Assembly: GCF_000312385.1 (NCBI RefSeq)
Contig: NZ_HE997626.1
Span: forward strand, 1,010,900-1,074,899
Reading direction: 5' to 3'
DNA: 64,000 nucleotides
Source of the DNA: Tsukamurella sp. 1534
GTDB lineage: Bacteria; Actinomycetota; Actinomycetes; Mycobacteriales; Mycobacteriaceae
Position numbers and translations under genes: made by a program. Positions 17,423 to 25,985 of the stretch are shown piece after piece. Position 1 is the stretch's first letter. Each line of letters begins with the position of its first letter. Below the pieces are notes generated by a model. The model saw only the letters and a program-made list of their open reading frames with translations, was not told the origin of the DNA and did no database searches.

Positions 17423-18400
17423 ATGAAGAACCGTCTCCCCGCATTCGCGCTGGTCGTGGTCATGCTCTCGTGGGCATCGGCGTTCGTCGTCATCCGCGGG
17501 ATCGGCCCGCACGTCTCCCCGGTCCCGATGGCGGAGGGCCGGCTCCTGGTGGGCGCCGCCGTCCTCGGCGTCGTCTGGGCGATGCGCGCACTGTCCGGCG
17601 GCGTGCGCGAGGACGGCGGCCTCCGGCTACCGCGCGGCCGCGCGCTCGCGCTCACCCTCGGCTACGGCGCGCTGTGGTTCGCCCTGTACACGGTGCTGGT
17701 CAACGCCGCCGAACGCCACCTCGACGCCGGGACCACGGCCCTGCTGGTGAACATCGCGCCGATCGTCGTCGCAGTGCTCGCGGGCGCGTTCCTGCACGAG
17801 GGCTTCCCCCCGCTGCTCGCCGCGGGCATCACCATCAGCTTCGGCGGCGCCGCGGTCATCGCGTTCACCGGCGACACCCGGCGCGACGGGCTCGGCGTGG
17901 CCCTCGCCGTCGCCGCGGCCCTGCTCTACGGCATCAGCGTGGTCGCGCAGAAGCTGGTGCTGCGCTCCACGGACCCGCTCACCGCGACGGCCCTCGGGGC
18001 GGGTGTGGGCGCCGTCGTGCTGCTCCCGTGGGCGCCGCAGCTGGTCCGCGAGCTCGCCGCCGCGCCGATCGGCAGCACCGCGGGCGTGATCTACCTGGGT
18101 GTCGTGCCCACCGCGCTCGCGTTCCTGCTCTGGGCGTACGCCCTCGCGCACACCTCCGCCGGGGTCGCGGCCTCGTCCTCCTACGCCGTGCCCGCGCTGT
18201 CGATCGTGCTGAGCTGGGCGTTCCTCGCCGAGACGCCGACCGCGTGGGGCCTGCTGGGCGGCGCGCTGTGCCTCGTGGGCGTCGCGGTCTCCCGGATCAC
18301 GCCCCGCCGGCGACGTCCGAGCGCAGCACCCTCGGCCAGCGCGACACGTCCCGCGGACTCCGCGCGACCGACATCGTCGCCCGCGGCAGCGACCTGCTGA
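17423..18400 (+). CDS. EamA/DMT-family transporter
   Basis: A 325-residue drug/metabolite transporter with ten predicted membrane helices in two EamA repeats. The start at 17423 is chosen because GGTGGAGG lies just upstream; the longer frame from 17366 begins in the promoter region. TATGTT at 17395-17400 is a plausible -10. The membrane part ends near residue 292, and the last 30 or so residues (Arg/Pro/Ser/Ala-rich) are encoded over the 3' end of the convergent hydrolase gene, a 104-base overlap. It probably exports an amino acid or other metabolite under control of the divergent LysR regulator. Confidence 0.85.
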   Translation: MKNRLPAFALVVVMLSWASAFVVIRGIGPHVSPVPMAEGRLLVGAAVLGVVWAMRALSGGVREDGGLRLPRGRALALTLGYGALWFALYTVLVNAAERHLDAGTTALLVNIAPIVVAVLAGAFLHEGFPPLLAAGITISFGGAAVIAFTGDTRRDGLGVALAVAAALLYGISVVAQKLVLRSTDPLTATALGAGVGAVVLLPWAPQLVRELAAAPIGSTAGVIYLGVVPTALAFLLWAYALAHTSAGVAASSSYAVPALSIVLSWAFLAETPTAWGLLGGALCLVGVAVSRITPRRRRPSAAPSASATRPADSARPTSSPAAATC

Positions 18401-19076
18401 GCGCCTCGGCCGTGGACTCGGGGTGCGCGGGATCGTCGGCCCACGCCAGGATCGAGACCGGCACCGCGATCCGCGCCACCTCCCCGGGGGCGGGCAGGTC
18501 GCTCTCCGCGGCACCGCGGAACAGCGACGGCAGCAGCGCGGACGGCACGTCGGGCACCGTCGCCGGATGCCCGACGGTGGCCGGCGGCGGCACGGCATCC
18601 GCTCCGGCGGAGAGGAACTCGTCGATCCCCCGCTCCTCGATGAGGTCCGCGGCGGCCCGGTACTCGGCGGCCTTCGCCGGCCGGGTGTCCCACGCCGTGG
18701 GCGGCACCATGAGCGTGAGCCCGCTGAACCGGTCCGGCTCGCGCACCGCGGCGTGCAGCAGCGTTCCCGTACCCATCGACGGGCCCACCCCGTGCACCCG
18801 CTCGCCCGGGAACCACGCGTCGAGCAGGCGCAGCAGATCGTCGGCGAGCACGCTCCACCGGTAGTCGCCGGGAACCGCGCGCCCCGTCGAGGAGCCGTGC
18901 CCGCGGGCGTCGTAGCGCAGCAGCCGGGTGCCGCTGAGGCCGCGCCCGAGATCCAGATCGAGCACCCGGTCCCGGGCGCGGCTGGACGTGAGTCCGTGCA
19001 GCTGGACCACCGGGTGCCCGCCCTCGTCGCTGAATTCGGCGGCGAGCCGGGCCCCCGGGACGCGAAAGGTGTTCAT
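18297..19076 (-). CDS. Alpha/beta-fold hydrolase-like protein
   Basis: A 259-residue alpha/beta hydrolase-fold protein. The oxyanion region HGLTSSR near residue 27, YDARGHGSS near 54 and the nucleophile elbow GVGPSMGTG (Ser near residue 100) are all present. The acid position fits WADDPAHPES near residue 210. The usual catalytic His after the last strand is not visible: the corresponding segment (TMSVARSPRDVSRW) has none. The enzyme may use the His of the DPAHP segment or may not be a classical hydrolase. AGAAGG five bases before the ATG supports the start. The substrate is unknown. Confidence 0.8.
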   Translation of the reverse strand: MNTFRVPGARLAAEFSDEGGHPVVQLHGLTSSRARDRVLDLDLGRGLSGTRLLRYDARGHGSSTGRAVPGDYRWSVLADDLLRLLDAWFPGERVHGVGPSMGTGTLLHAAVREPDRFSGLTLMVPPTAWDTRPAKAAEYRAAADLIEERGIDEFLSAGADAVPPPATVGHPATVPDVPSALLPSLFRGAAESDLPAPGEVARIAVPVSILAWADDPAHPESTAEALSRSLPRATMSVARSPRDVSRWPRVLRSDVAGGA

Positions 19077-19116
19077 CGGGACCTTCTCTCGCCGCGCGGT
19101 GGGGTGGGGAGACGGC

Positions 19117-19122
19117 TAGGGT
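19117..19122 (+). promoter_or_regulatory. -10 box of the condensation/GNAT gene
   Basis: TAGGGT lies six bases before the ATG at 19129, with no Shine-Dalgarno between them. The predicted transcript is leaderless. Confidence 0.5.
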
Positions 19123-19128
19123 ACCGCC

Positions 19129-20889
19129 ATGCGCCTGACGAACGTCGCCCACCTGCACCTGCCGTTCGGCAGGCTGCTGGGTTACGACGTGTCCGCCTCG
19201 GAGCCCGGCGCGGCGCTGCCCGTCTCCTTCGACCAGGCCCGCCACGTGGGCGCGGGCGACCGGCCCGGATCGTGGATGGCGCTGTCCTTCCGGCTGCCGG
19301 CCCCGCTCCCCCGCGAGGATCTCGCCACGGCCTGGCTCGCGGTGATCGCCCGGCACGGCACCCTGCGCTCGGCGTTCGTCCCGGGCCCCGGCGGCACACC
19401 GGAGCTCCGCGCGATCGACGTCGGCCCGGGCGCCTGGGTCGAGCACCCGATCGGCCCGGGGCAGGCCGTCAACGAGGCGCTGCGGGACGTGCTCGACGAC
19501 GCCTGCTCCCCCTATCGCCTTCCCGCGCACCGGCTCTGCGTGCTGGAGACCGCGGCGGGCCCGACGGTGATCGTGGCCGCCGACCACGCGCACACGGACA
19601 TGTGGTCGATGCTGGTGATCGCGCGCGACCTGCTCGCCGCGCTCGCGGACGCCCGGGCCGGGCGCGCACCGTCGACGGTGCCCGTACCCCCGTTCGCCGA
19701 TCACACCCGTGCCCTCGCCGGGCGCGCCGCGGCACCTGTCGAGGTGAAGCGCCGGTGGGACGAGATCCTCACGGCGAGCGGCGGAGTCATGCCCCTGTTC
19801 CCGCTTCCCCTGGGCACCCCCGAGGCGCACGCGGAACGCGTGGAGGTGCGCGACGTGCTCGGCACCGACGAGGTGGCGGCCTTCGCTGCGGCGGCCCGCG
19901 CGGACGGCGTCTCCACGCTCTCGGCGACCGTCGCGGAGATGGCCCGCGTGACGCTGGACCTCGCGGGCGCCCCGCTGCGCGCGGTGTTCCCGGTGCACAG
20001 CAGGTACGACGCCACCTGGCACGACTCCGTGGGCTGGTTCATCACCAACTCCGTGCTCGACTGCCCCTCCGCCGAACCCCGGGCCGCCGCCGAGGCCGTC
20101 AAGGAGGCGGTGCGGCTGGGCTCCTGGCCGCTGCAGGACGTTCTCGCCGACTGGGGCGGGATGCCCGAGGCGCCGGGCATGTTCGCGATCTCGTGGCTGG
20201 ACCTGCGCCGCCTCCCGGTGCGGGTGGACGCGAACCGGCTCGACGCGCAGTACGTGGGCGCCACCGTCCGCACCGACGGCGTGATGCTGTGGTTCATCCT
20301 CGACGAGGCCGGTCTGCACCTGCGCTGCCGCTACCCGGACACCGCGCAGGCGCGGGAGAGCGTGGGGGCGTGGCTCGACGGGGTGGTGCGCGAGCTGCAG
20401 TGGCGCGCGTCGGTCGGCGGCGTGCTGCGGTGCGACGGCGGTGTCTTCCGGGTGGAGCGGGCCCGGCGCGAGGACGTACCCGCGATCGTGGCCCTGCTCG
20501 CCGACGACGAGATCGGCGCGGCCCGTGAGGCCGGGCACGCCGCCGAGTACGACGGCGCCTTCGACCTGGTGTCCCGGGACCGCTCGCAGTACCTCGCCGT
20601 GGTGCGCGACGACGCCGGCACGGTGGTGGGCACCATGCACCTCACGGTGATCCCCGGGCTCTCCCGGAGCGGGGCGACGCGGCTGCAGGTCGAGGGCCTG
20701 CGGGTGGCCGCGGACCGTCGATCGCAGGGCCTGGGGACCGCCATGCTCGGGTGGGCGCACCAGCACGGGCGCAATCACGGCGCCGTGCTGTCGCAGCTCG
20801 CGACCGACGCCGCGCGGGAACGCGCCCGCGCGTTCTACGCCCGGCTCGGGTACCGCGCCGAGCACGTGGGGCTCAAGCGCGAGCTGTGA
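19129..20889 (+). CDS. Condensation-domain (PapA/NRPS-C-like) acyltransferase fused to a GNAT acetyltransferase
   Basis: A 586-residue fusion that I do not know as a named protein. Residues 1-430 look like a chloramphenicol-acetyltransferase-fold condensation domain: DHAHTDMWS near residue 152 supplies the HxxxD active-site motif, and SVGWFITN near 300 matches the VGWF segment of NRPS condensation domains. There is no adenylation or carrier domain. Residues 445-586 are a GNAT domain with the acetyl-CoA loop RRSQGLGTAM and a typical C-terminal FYARLGY. Both catalytic signatures look intact, so a two-step acylation of one substrate is possible. No biosynthetic cluster surrounds it, and its partners are unknown. 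It is convergent with ku. Confidence 0.8.
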   Translation: MRLTNVAHLHLPFGRLLGYDVSASEPGAALPVSFDQARHVGAGDRPGSWMALSFRLPAPLPREDLATAWLAVIARHGTLRSAFVPGPGGTPELRAIDVGPGAWVEHPIGPGQAVNEALRDVLDDACSPYRLPAHRLCVLETAAGPTVIVAADHAHTDMWSMLVIARDLLAALADARAGRAPSTVPVPPFADHTRALAGRAAAPVEVKRRWDEILTASGGVMPLFPLPLGTPEAHAERVEVRDVLGTDEVAAFAAAARADGVSTLSATVAEMARVTLDLAGAPLRAVFPVHSRYDATWHDSVGWFITNSVLDCPSAEPRAAAEAVKEAVRLGSWPLQDVLADWGGMPEAPGMFAISWLDLRRLPVRVDANRLDAQYVGATVRTDGVMLWFILDEAGLHLRCRYPDTAQARESVGAWLDGVVRELQWRASVGGVLRCDGGVFRVERARREDVPAIVALLADDEIGAAREAGHAAEYDGAFDLVSRDRSQYLAVVRDDAGTVVGTMHLTVIPGLSRSGATRLQVEGLRVAADRRSQGLGTAMLGWAHQHGRNHGAVLSQLATDAARERARAFYARLGYRAEHVGLKREL

Positions 20890-20895
20890 GCGCGG

Positions 20896-21744
20896 TCAGC
20901 CCGCGCGCTTGCGGCTGCGAGCCGGCTTCTGCTCGTCGCCGGACTTCGCCGTCGCCTTCGTCGACGCCTGCGCCTCGCGGTTCTTCACCGACGCCTTGAG
21001 CGCCGCGAGCAGATCCGCCACCTCGTCGTCCTCGGACTCCTCCTCGGGCGCCTCGGGGAACGCCTCGCCGCCCGACGCCTTGGCCGCGATCAGCTGGCGC
21101 AACTGCACCTGGTAATCGTCCTCGTACTGGTCGGGGTCGAAATCGGTGGCCATCGAGTCGATGAGCGAGGCCGCCATCGCAAGCTCCTGCGGGCGGATCT
21201 TCACGTCCTCGGTGAGGGCGGGGAAATCGGGGGTGCGGATCTCGTCGGGCCACAGCAGCGTCTGCAGCACCATGACGTTGCCCACCACCCGGAGCGCGCA
21301 GAGCCGGGTGCGGTTGCGCAGGGTGAAGGTGCAGATCGCGAGCCGCTCGGTCTCCTGCAGCGCCTGCCGGAGCAGCACGTACGCCTTGGGCGACTTCGAC
21401 GAGGGCTCCAGGTAGTAGGGCTTGTCGAACATGATCGGGTCGACGTCCTCGCGCGGCACGAACTCCGTCACCGAGATCTCCCGGTGCTTCTCCACCGGCA
21501 TCGATTTCACGTCCTCCTTGCTGAGGACCACCGTGTCACCCTCGTCGGACTCGTAGGCGTTGGCGATGTTCGCGAACTCCACCTCGTCGTCGGTGCCCTC
21601 GCGGACGCGCTTGTACCGGATGCGGACCCCGTCCTTCGCGTCCACCTGATGCGACTTCGCGTCGTGGCTCTCGATCGCGGAGTACACCTTCACGGGCACG
21701 TTCACGAGCCCGAACGACAACTCACCCGTCCATATCGCGCGCAT
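20896..21744 (-). CDS. ku: Non-homologous end-joining protein Ku
   Basis: A 282-residue bacterial Ku. It starts MRAIWTGELSFGLVNVPVKVYSA, the standard start of the family, and keeps the central beta-barrel/bridge region that encircles DNA ends. The C-terminus is acidic, then Lys/Ala-rich (KASVKNREAQASTKATAK), the part that recruits LigD and contacts DNA. Longer upstream starts were rejected because the family begins at MRAIW. It diverges from ligD across 89 bases, completing a two-component NHEJ module. Confidence 0.96.
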   Translation of the reverse strand: MRAIWTGELSFGLVNVPVKVYSAIESHDAKSHQVDAKDGVRIRYKRVREGTDDEVEFANIANAYESDEGDTVVLSKEDVKSMPVEKHREISVTEFVPREDVDPIMFDKPYYLEPSSKSPKAYVLLRQALQETERLAICTFTLRNRTRLCALRVVGNVMVLQTLLWPDEIRTPDFPALTEDVKIRPQELAMAASLIDSMATDFDPDQYEDDYQVQLRQLIAAKASGGEAFPEAPEEESEDDEVADLLAALKASVKNREAQASTKATAKSGDEQKPARSRKRAG

Positions 21745-21821
21745 GTGATCATTGTGACTGGTGAGGAGTGAGATTGCGAGGGGTCGCGGGCAAGCGACCC
21801 GCCCCGCGCGCGTTCCCGGGC

Positions 21822-21827
21822 GATAAT
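21822..21827 (+). promoter_or_regulatory. -10 box of ligD
   Basis: GATAAT lies six bases before GTG 21834. It supports a leaderless ligD transcript starting at that GTG over the longer in-frame start at 21768. Confidence 0.55.
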
Positions 21828-21833
21828 GGCGCC

Positions 21834-24209
21834 GTGGTGCAGACACGGGAGAACCGCGAGGTGGACGGCGTCAGCGTCCAGCTGACCAACCTCGACAAGG
21901 TGATCTACCCCGCCACCGGCACCACCAAGTCCGAGATCATCGACTACTACCAGGCGATCGCGCCGTACGCGCTCCCCCACCTGGCGGACCGGCCCCTCAC
22001 CCGCAAGCGCTGGCCGAACGGCGTGGACAAATCGGCCTTCTTCGAGAAGCGGCTACCCGGCCACGCGCCGCCCTGGATCCGCCGCGGCGCGCAGCACCAC
22101 TCCGACGGGGAGTCGCTCTACCCCGTCATCGAGAACACCGCCGGCATGGTCTGGCTCGGCCAGCAGGCGGCGTTGGAACTGCACGTGCCGCAGTGGACGT
22201 TCGGCGCCGGCGACGTCCCCGCCCCACCCGACCGGCTGGTGCTCGACCTGGATCCCGGGCCCGATGTGACCCTCGACGACTGCGCCGCCCTCGCGCTGCG
22301 GATCCGCGAGCTGCTCGCGGCAATGGGCCTCGAGGGCCACCCCGTGACCAGCGGATCCAAGGGACTGCACGTGTATTCGGCGGTGCCCGAAGGGATTTCG
22401 TCGCAGGGCGCGCGGAAGGTGGCGCATGCCATCGCCTCCCAGCTCGAGGAGGAGTCCCCCGGGGCGGTGACCGCCTCGATGGCCAAGGACCGGCGAGGCG
22501 GCCGGATCTTCGTGGACTGGTCGCAGAACAGCGGCTCGAAGACCACGATCTCGCCGTACTCGCTGCGGGGGCGCGACCACCCGTGGGTCGCCGCGCCGCG
22601 CACGTGGGAGGAGCTCTCCCGGCCGGGGCTGCGCCAGTTGGAGTTCACCGAGGTGCTCGCGCGGGTCGCGTCCGACGGTGACCTGCTGACCGGGCTGGGC
22701 GGCGTCCGGGCTCCCGCGCCGGTCGCGGAGCCGGTGGACCTGGCGGAGTACCGCGCCAAACGGGACGCCGCGGCGACGCCCGAGCCCTTCGGCGGCGCCG
22801 CGAGCGAGGGCGACCCGATCTTCGTGATCCAGGAGCACCACGCCCGGCGGCTGCACTACGACTTCCGCCTGGAGCACGACGGGGTGCTCGCCTCCTGGGC
22901 CGTGCCGAAGAACCTTCCGGACGACCCCGCGGTCAACCATCTCGCGGTGCGCACCGAGGACCACCCCATGGACTACGCGGCGTTCGAGGGCAGCATCCCG
23001 AAGGGCGAGTACGGCGGCGGCGACGTGACCATCTGGGACCACGGCACCTACGAACTGGAGAAGTGGCGCTCGAACGAGGTCATCGTGACGCTGCACGGCG
23101 AGCGGCTGCGGGGCACGCGGTACGCCCTGATCCGCACCGGCGAGAAGAACTGGCTCGCCCACCTCACCAAGGACAAGACCGCGGCCCCGCGCGGCGGGCC
23201 GGCGTCGACCGGGGACGGGGCCGCGCCCGCACCCGCCGCCACGCCGCAGGCGCCGGATCCGATGCTGCCCACCGAGTCCCCCATCGACCGGCTCTCCGGC
23301 GCGGACTGGGTGTTCGAGGGCAAGTGGGACGGGTACCGGATCGTCGCGACCGTGCGCGGCGGCAGCGTGTCCCTGCGCACCCGCTCGGGCCGCGTGGTGA
23401 CCGGGGAGTTCCCCGCATTCGAGTCCCTGGCACGGGATCTCGACGGCATGGAGGTGGTCCTCGACGGCGAGGCGGTGGTACTGGACCGGCACGGCGTACC
23501 GTCGTTCCACCTCATGGCCGGCGGGGACACCCGGGCCGGAGCCGTGCGGCTGTACCTGTTCGACGTGCTGTCCCTGAACGGGGTGGACCTGACCCGCCGC
23601 CCGTGGTCGGTGCGCCGCGAGGTGCTGGAAGGCCTTGCGCCGCTGCTGGATGCGGACGACACGATCGAGGTGCCGCCGCTCGTGGACGCCGCCACCGGGG
23701 CCGAGGCCGCGGCGCTCAGCGCGGAGCTCGGCTGGGAGGGGATCGTCGCCAAGCGCAGGGATTCGCAGTACCTGCCCGGGCAGCGGGTGCGGGCGTGGCT
23801 CAAGCACAAGAACTGGCGCGACCTGCAGGTGGTGATCGGCGGCTGGAAGCCCGGGAAGGGCTCGCGCGCGCACGGGATCGGCTCCGTGCTCGTCGGCGTA
23901 CCGGCGGAGACGGGCCTGGTGTACCTCGGCTCGGTGGGCTCCGGTTTCTCCGACCGCGACCTCGCCGCGCTCGCGGAGGAACTGGATCCGCTGCGCATGC
24001 GGCGCTCGCCGTTCACCGCCCCGATCGACGACCCCGAGGTCCGCGACGCGGTCTGGGTCCTACCGAAGATGGTGGGCGACGTGCGGTACTCCTCGCTGCG
24101 CCGCGGCGGGCACCTGCGGCAGCCCACCTGGCGCGGCTTCCGCCGCGACCTGCTGCCCGGCGACGTGCCCGACGCCGAGGACCTGCCGTGGGAGGGGCCC
24201 GGCGAGTAA
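21834..24209 (+). CDS. ligD: Multifunctional NHEJ ATP-dependent DNA ligase LigD
   Basis: A 791-residue LigD with the mycobacterial order polymerase - phosphoesterase - ligase. The primase-like polymerase domain spans about 10-290 (LTNLDKVIYP, then LDLDPGP with the metal aspartates). The 3'-phosphoesterase domain lies at about 330-470 (IQEHHARRLHYDFRLE, with its metal histidines and Asp). A Pro/Ala linker leads to the ligase domain (about 500-791), where the nucleotidyl Lys is in EGKWDGYR and the DGEAVV and WEGIVAKR motifs are present. It fills gaps, cleans 3' ends and seals breaks held by Ku, which is encoded divergently next door. Confidence 0.96.
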   Translation: MVQTRENREVDGVSVQLTNLDKVIYPATGTTKSEIIDYYQAIAPYALPHLADRPLTRKRWPNGVDKSAFFEKRLPGHAPPWIRRGAQHHSDGESLYPVIENTAGMVWLGQQAALELHVPQWTFGAGDVPAPPDRLVLDLDPGPDVTLDDCAALALRIRELLAAMGLEGHPVTSGSKGLHVYSAVPEGISSQGARKVAHAIASQLEEESPGAVTASMAKDRRGGRIFVDWSQNSGSKTTISPYSLRGRDHPWVAAPRTWEELSRPGLRQLEFTEVLARVASDGDLLTGLGGVRAPAPVAEPVDLAEYRAKRDAAATPEPFGGAASEGDPIFVIQEHHARRLHYDFRLEHDGVLASWAVPKNLPDDPAVNHLAVRTEDHPMDYAAFEGSIPKGEYGGGDVTIWDHGTYELEKWRSNEVIVTLHGERLRGTRYALIRTGEKNWLAHLTKDKTAAPRGGPASTGDGAAPAPAATPQAPDPMLPTESPIDRLSGADWVFEGKWDGYRIVATVRGGSVSLRTRSGRVVTGEFPAFESLARDLDGMEVVLDGEAVVLDRHGVPSFHLMAGGDTRAGAVRLYLFDVLSLNGVDLTRRPWSVRREVLEGLAPLLDADDTIEVPPLVDAATGAEAAALSAELGWEGIVAKRRDSQYLPGQRVRAWLKHKNWRDLQVVIGGWKPGKGSRAHGIGSVLVGVPAETGLVYLGSVGSGFSDRDLAALAEELDPLRMRRSPFTAPIDDPEVRDAVWVLPKMVGDVRYSSLRRGGHLRQPTWRGFRRDLLPGDVPDAEDLPWEGPGE

Positions 24210-24212
24210 TCT
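24207..24212 (+). promoter_or_regulatory. -10 box of the P1 peptidase gene, built on the ligD stop codon
   Basis: TAATCT begins with the TAA stop of ligD and ends six bases before the ATG at 24219. No Shine-Dalgarno lies between. Confidence 0.5.
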
Positions 24213-24218
24213 GCGGGC

Positions 24219-25076
24219 ATGCCCGCCACCCCCGCCGTCACCGTCCCCGGCGTCCGCGTCGGCCACCACACCGACGCCGCGGCCCGCACCGGCTGCACCG
24301 TGATCGTGTTCCCCGACGGCACGGTCGGGTCCGGGGAGGTGCGGGGCGGGGCGCCCGCGTCCCGGGAGATCGACCTGCTGGCGCCGGAGCGCGCCGTGGA
24401 CGAGATCCACGCCGCCGTGCTCACCGGCGGATCCGCGTTCGGGCTGGCCAGCGCCGACGGGGTGATGCGCCGCCTCGAGGAGGAGGGGCGCGGCGTGGAG
24501 ACCGTCGCGGGGCGCGTGCCGATCGTGCCCGCTCTCGGGCTGTTCGACCTCATGGTCGGGGATCCCTCCGTCCGTCCGACCGCGGAGAACGGTTACGCCG
24601 CAGCGGCGTCCGCGGAACCCGGCACCCCCGTCAACGGCCTGATCGGCGCCGGCACGGGCGCCACCACGGGCAAGGCCCGCGGCCTGGAGAACCTGCACGA
24701 CGCCGGCCTCGCCTACGCCGAGGCGCGCGCGGGCGACGTCGTGGTGGGCGCCCTGTGCGCCGTCAACGCGTTCGGCGAGATCCTCACCGGCGAGGCCGGT
24801 CCCGCCGGTTTCGGCGACTACGAGCCGTTCGGCGGCAACCGGCAGAACACCACGATCGGCGTCGTGATCACCAACGCCCGCCTCACCAAGGTGGAGTGCC
24901 TGCTGTTCGCGCAGGGCGCGCACGACGGGCTGGCCCGGGCGATCGACCCGCCGCACACCCGGTTCGACGGGGACGCGTTCGTCTCCGCCGCCACCGGGCA
25001 GGTGGACGCGAAAGTCGACGTGGTGCGGGCGCTCGCGATCACCGCGGTCACCGACGCGATCCGCTCGCGCGCCTGA
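24219..25076 (+). CDS. P1-family peptidase (DmpA/Rv1333-like, autoprocessing)
   Basis: A 285-residue member of peptidase family P1 (aminopeptidase DmpA and mycobacterial Rv1333). These are N-terminal nucleophile hydrolases that cut themselves into two chains. The likely cleavage site is in NRQNTTIGVV near residue 210, where a Thr becomes the nucleophile. The conserved AVLTGGSAFGLASADGVMRRLEE and GAGTGATTGK segments are present. The enzyme probably removes N-terminal amino acids from small peptides; the natural substrate is unknown. No signal peptide is visible. The start follows a -10 box by six bases, suggesting expression independent of ligD. Confidence 0.9.
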   Translation: MPATPAVTVPGVRVGHHTDAAARTGCTVIVFPDGTVGSGEVRGGAPASREIDLLAPERAVDEIHAAVLTGGSAFGLASADGVMRRLEEEGRGVETVAGRVPIVPALGLFDLMVGDPSVRPTAENGYAAAASAEPGTPVNGLIGAGTGATTGKARGLENLHDAGLAYAEARAGDVVVGALCAVNAFGEILTGEAGPAGFGDYEPFGGNRQNTTIGVVITNARLTKVECLLFAQGAHDGLARAIDPPHTRFDGDAFVSAATGQVDAKVDVVRALAITAVTDAIRSRA

Positions 25077-25108
25077 CGCACCGCCCCGAGGACTCCCGCG
25101 CACAGGAC

Positions 25109-25114
25109 TAGCAT
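25109..25114 (+). promoter_or_regulatory. -10 box of the serine protease gene
   Basis: TAGCAT lies seven bases before GTG 25122. No Shine-Dalgarno is seen. Confidence 0.45.
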
Positions 25115-25121
25115 CGGCCCG

Positions 25122-25973
25122 GTGGACATACGCGGGCGCCGGCGGCTGGCGTCCGCGTGCGCGCTGCTCACGGCGCTCCCGGTCGCGGGATGCGGGCTGG
25201 TGCTGCAGGACGACCCCGGCGGGGCGCCGCCGCCCCCGCCGGAAGCCGTGTCCGTGCCGGTGTCCACCCCCGTGCCGACGCCCGTGATCACTCCGTACCC
25301 GGTCGTCGACACCACACGGACGCCCGCCGTCGCGCTGCGCCCCACAACGGGGGCCGGCATCGTGACCCGCGCCGACGCGTACGGCCTGGTGTCCAGCGTG
25401 TGCACGCTGGGCTTCTTCGCGCGCTACCCCGGCGGCGAGGTCGTGGCGTTCACCGCGGGGCACTGCGCCGACCTCGCCCGGCAGGCGCGGCCGGACGCCG
25501 TCCCCGTCGCCCGGTACATGACCGACGCCGACAGCAGCGTCGCGTTCGGCGCGTACATCAAGGCCACGCGCAGCCCGATCGGCCAGGACATCGCCATCAT
25601 CCAGGTGCAGGGCCGCGACGTCCGCCCCGTGGCCCCGGCGATCGGTCCGGTGACCGGGGTGAGCACCGCCGACGACCTCCGGGCGGCGCGGCCGGCGATC
25701 TGCATCGTCGGCGCCCGGACGGGGCGCAGTTGCGGGGCCCTGGCGTCGGTGAGCGGCTCGCGGGTCTCCTGGGCCGGTATCGCCGCCGTGGAGGGGGACT
25801 CCGGCGGGCCGGTGTACGCGCGGTGGCCCGACGGCACCTACACGGCCGTGGGCGTGGTCAACGGCGTCCAGGCCCGGCCCGACGGGACCGGCACCGGTCG
25901 CGGCACGGGCACCCTGATCGCGCCGGACATGACCGCGAACGGCATGACCCTCCTGGGGACCCGGCCCCGCTAG
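25122..25973 (+). CDS. Secreted trypsin-like serine protease, probable lipoprotein
   Basis: A 283-residue exported protein. It begins with a basic stretch and a hydrophobic segment that ends in LPVAGC, a lipobox with Cys near residue 24, so membrane anchoring through a lipid is likely. A Pro-rich linker follows. The S1 protease triad is readable: His in FTAGHC (about residue 113), Asp in GQDIAIIQ (about 155) and Ser in EGDSGGPVY (about 227). Two cysteine pairs probably form disulfides. The substrate is unknown. It is convergent with the PAP2/kinase gene, 12 bases between the stops. Confidence 0.85.
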   Translation: MDIRGRRRLASACALLTALPVAGCGLVLQDDPGGAPPPPPEAVSVPVSTPVPTPVITPYPVVDTTRTPAVALRPTTGAGIVTRADAYGLVSSVCTLGFFARYPGGEVVAFTAGHCADLARQARPDAVPVARYMTDADSSVAFGAYIKATRSPIGQDIAIIQVQGRDVRPVAPAIGPVTGVSTADDLRAARPAICIVGARTGRSCGALASVSGSRVSWAGIAAVEGDSGGPVYARWPDGTYTAVGVVNGVQARPDGTGTGRGTGTLIAPDMTANGMTLLGTRPR

Positions 25974-25985
25974 CCCGCCCCGGGA

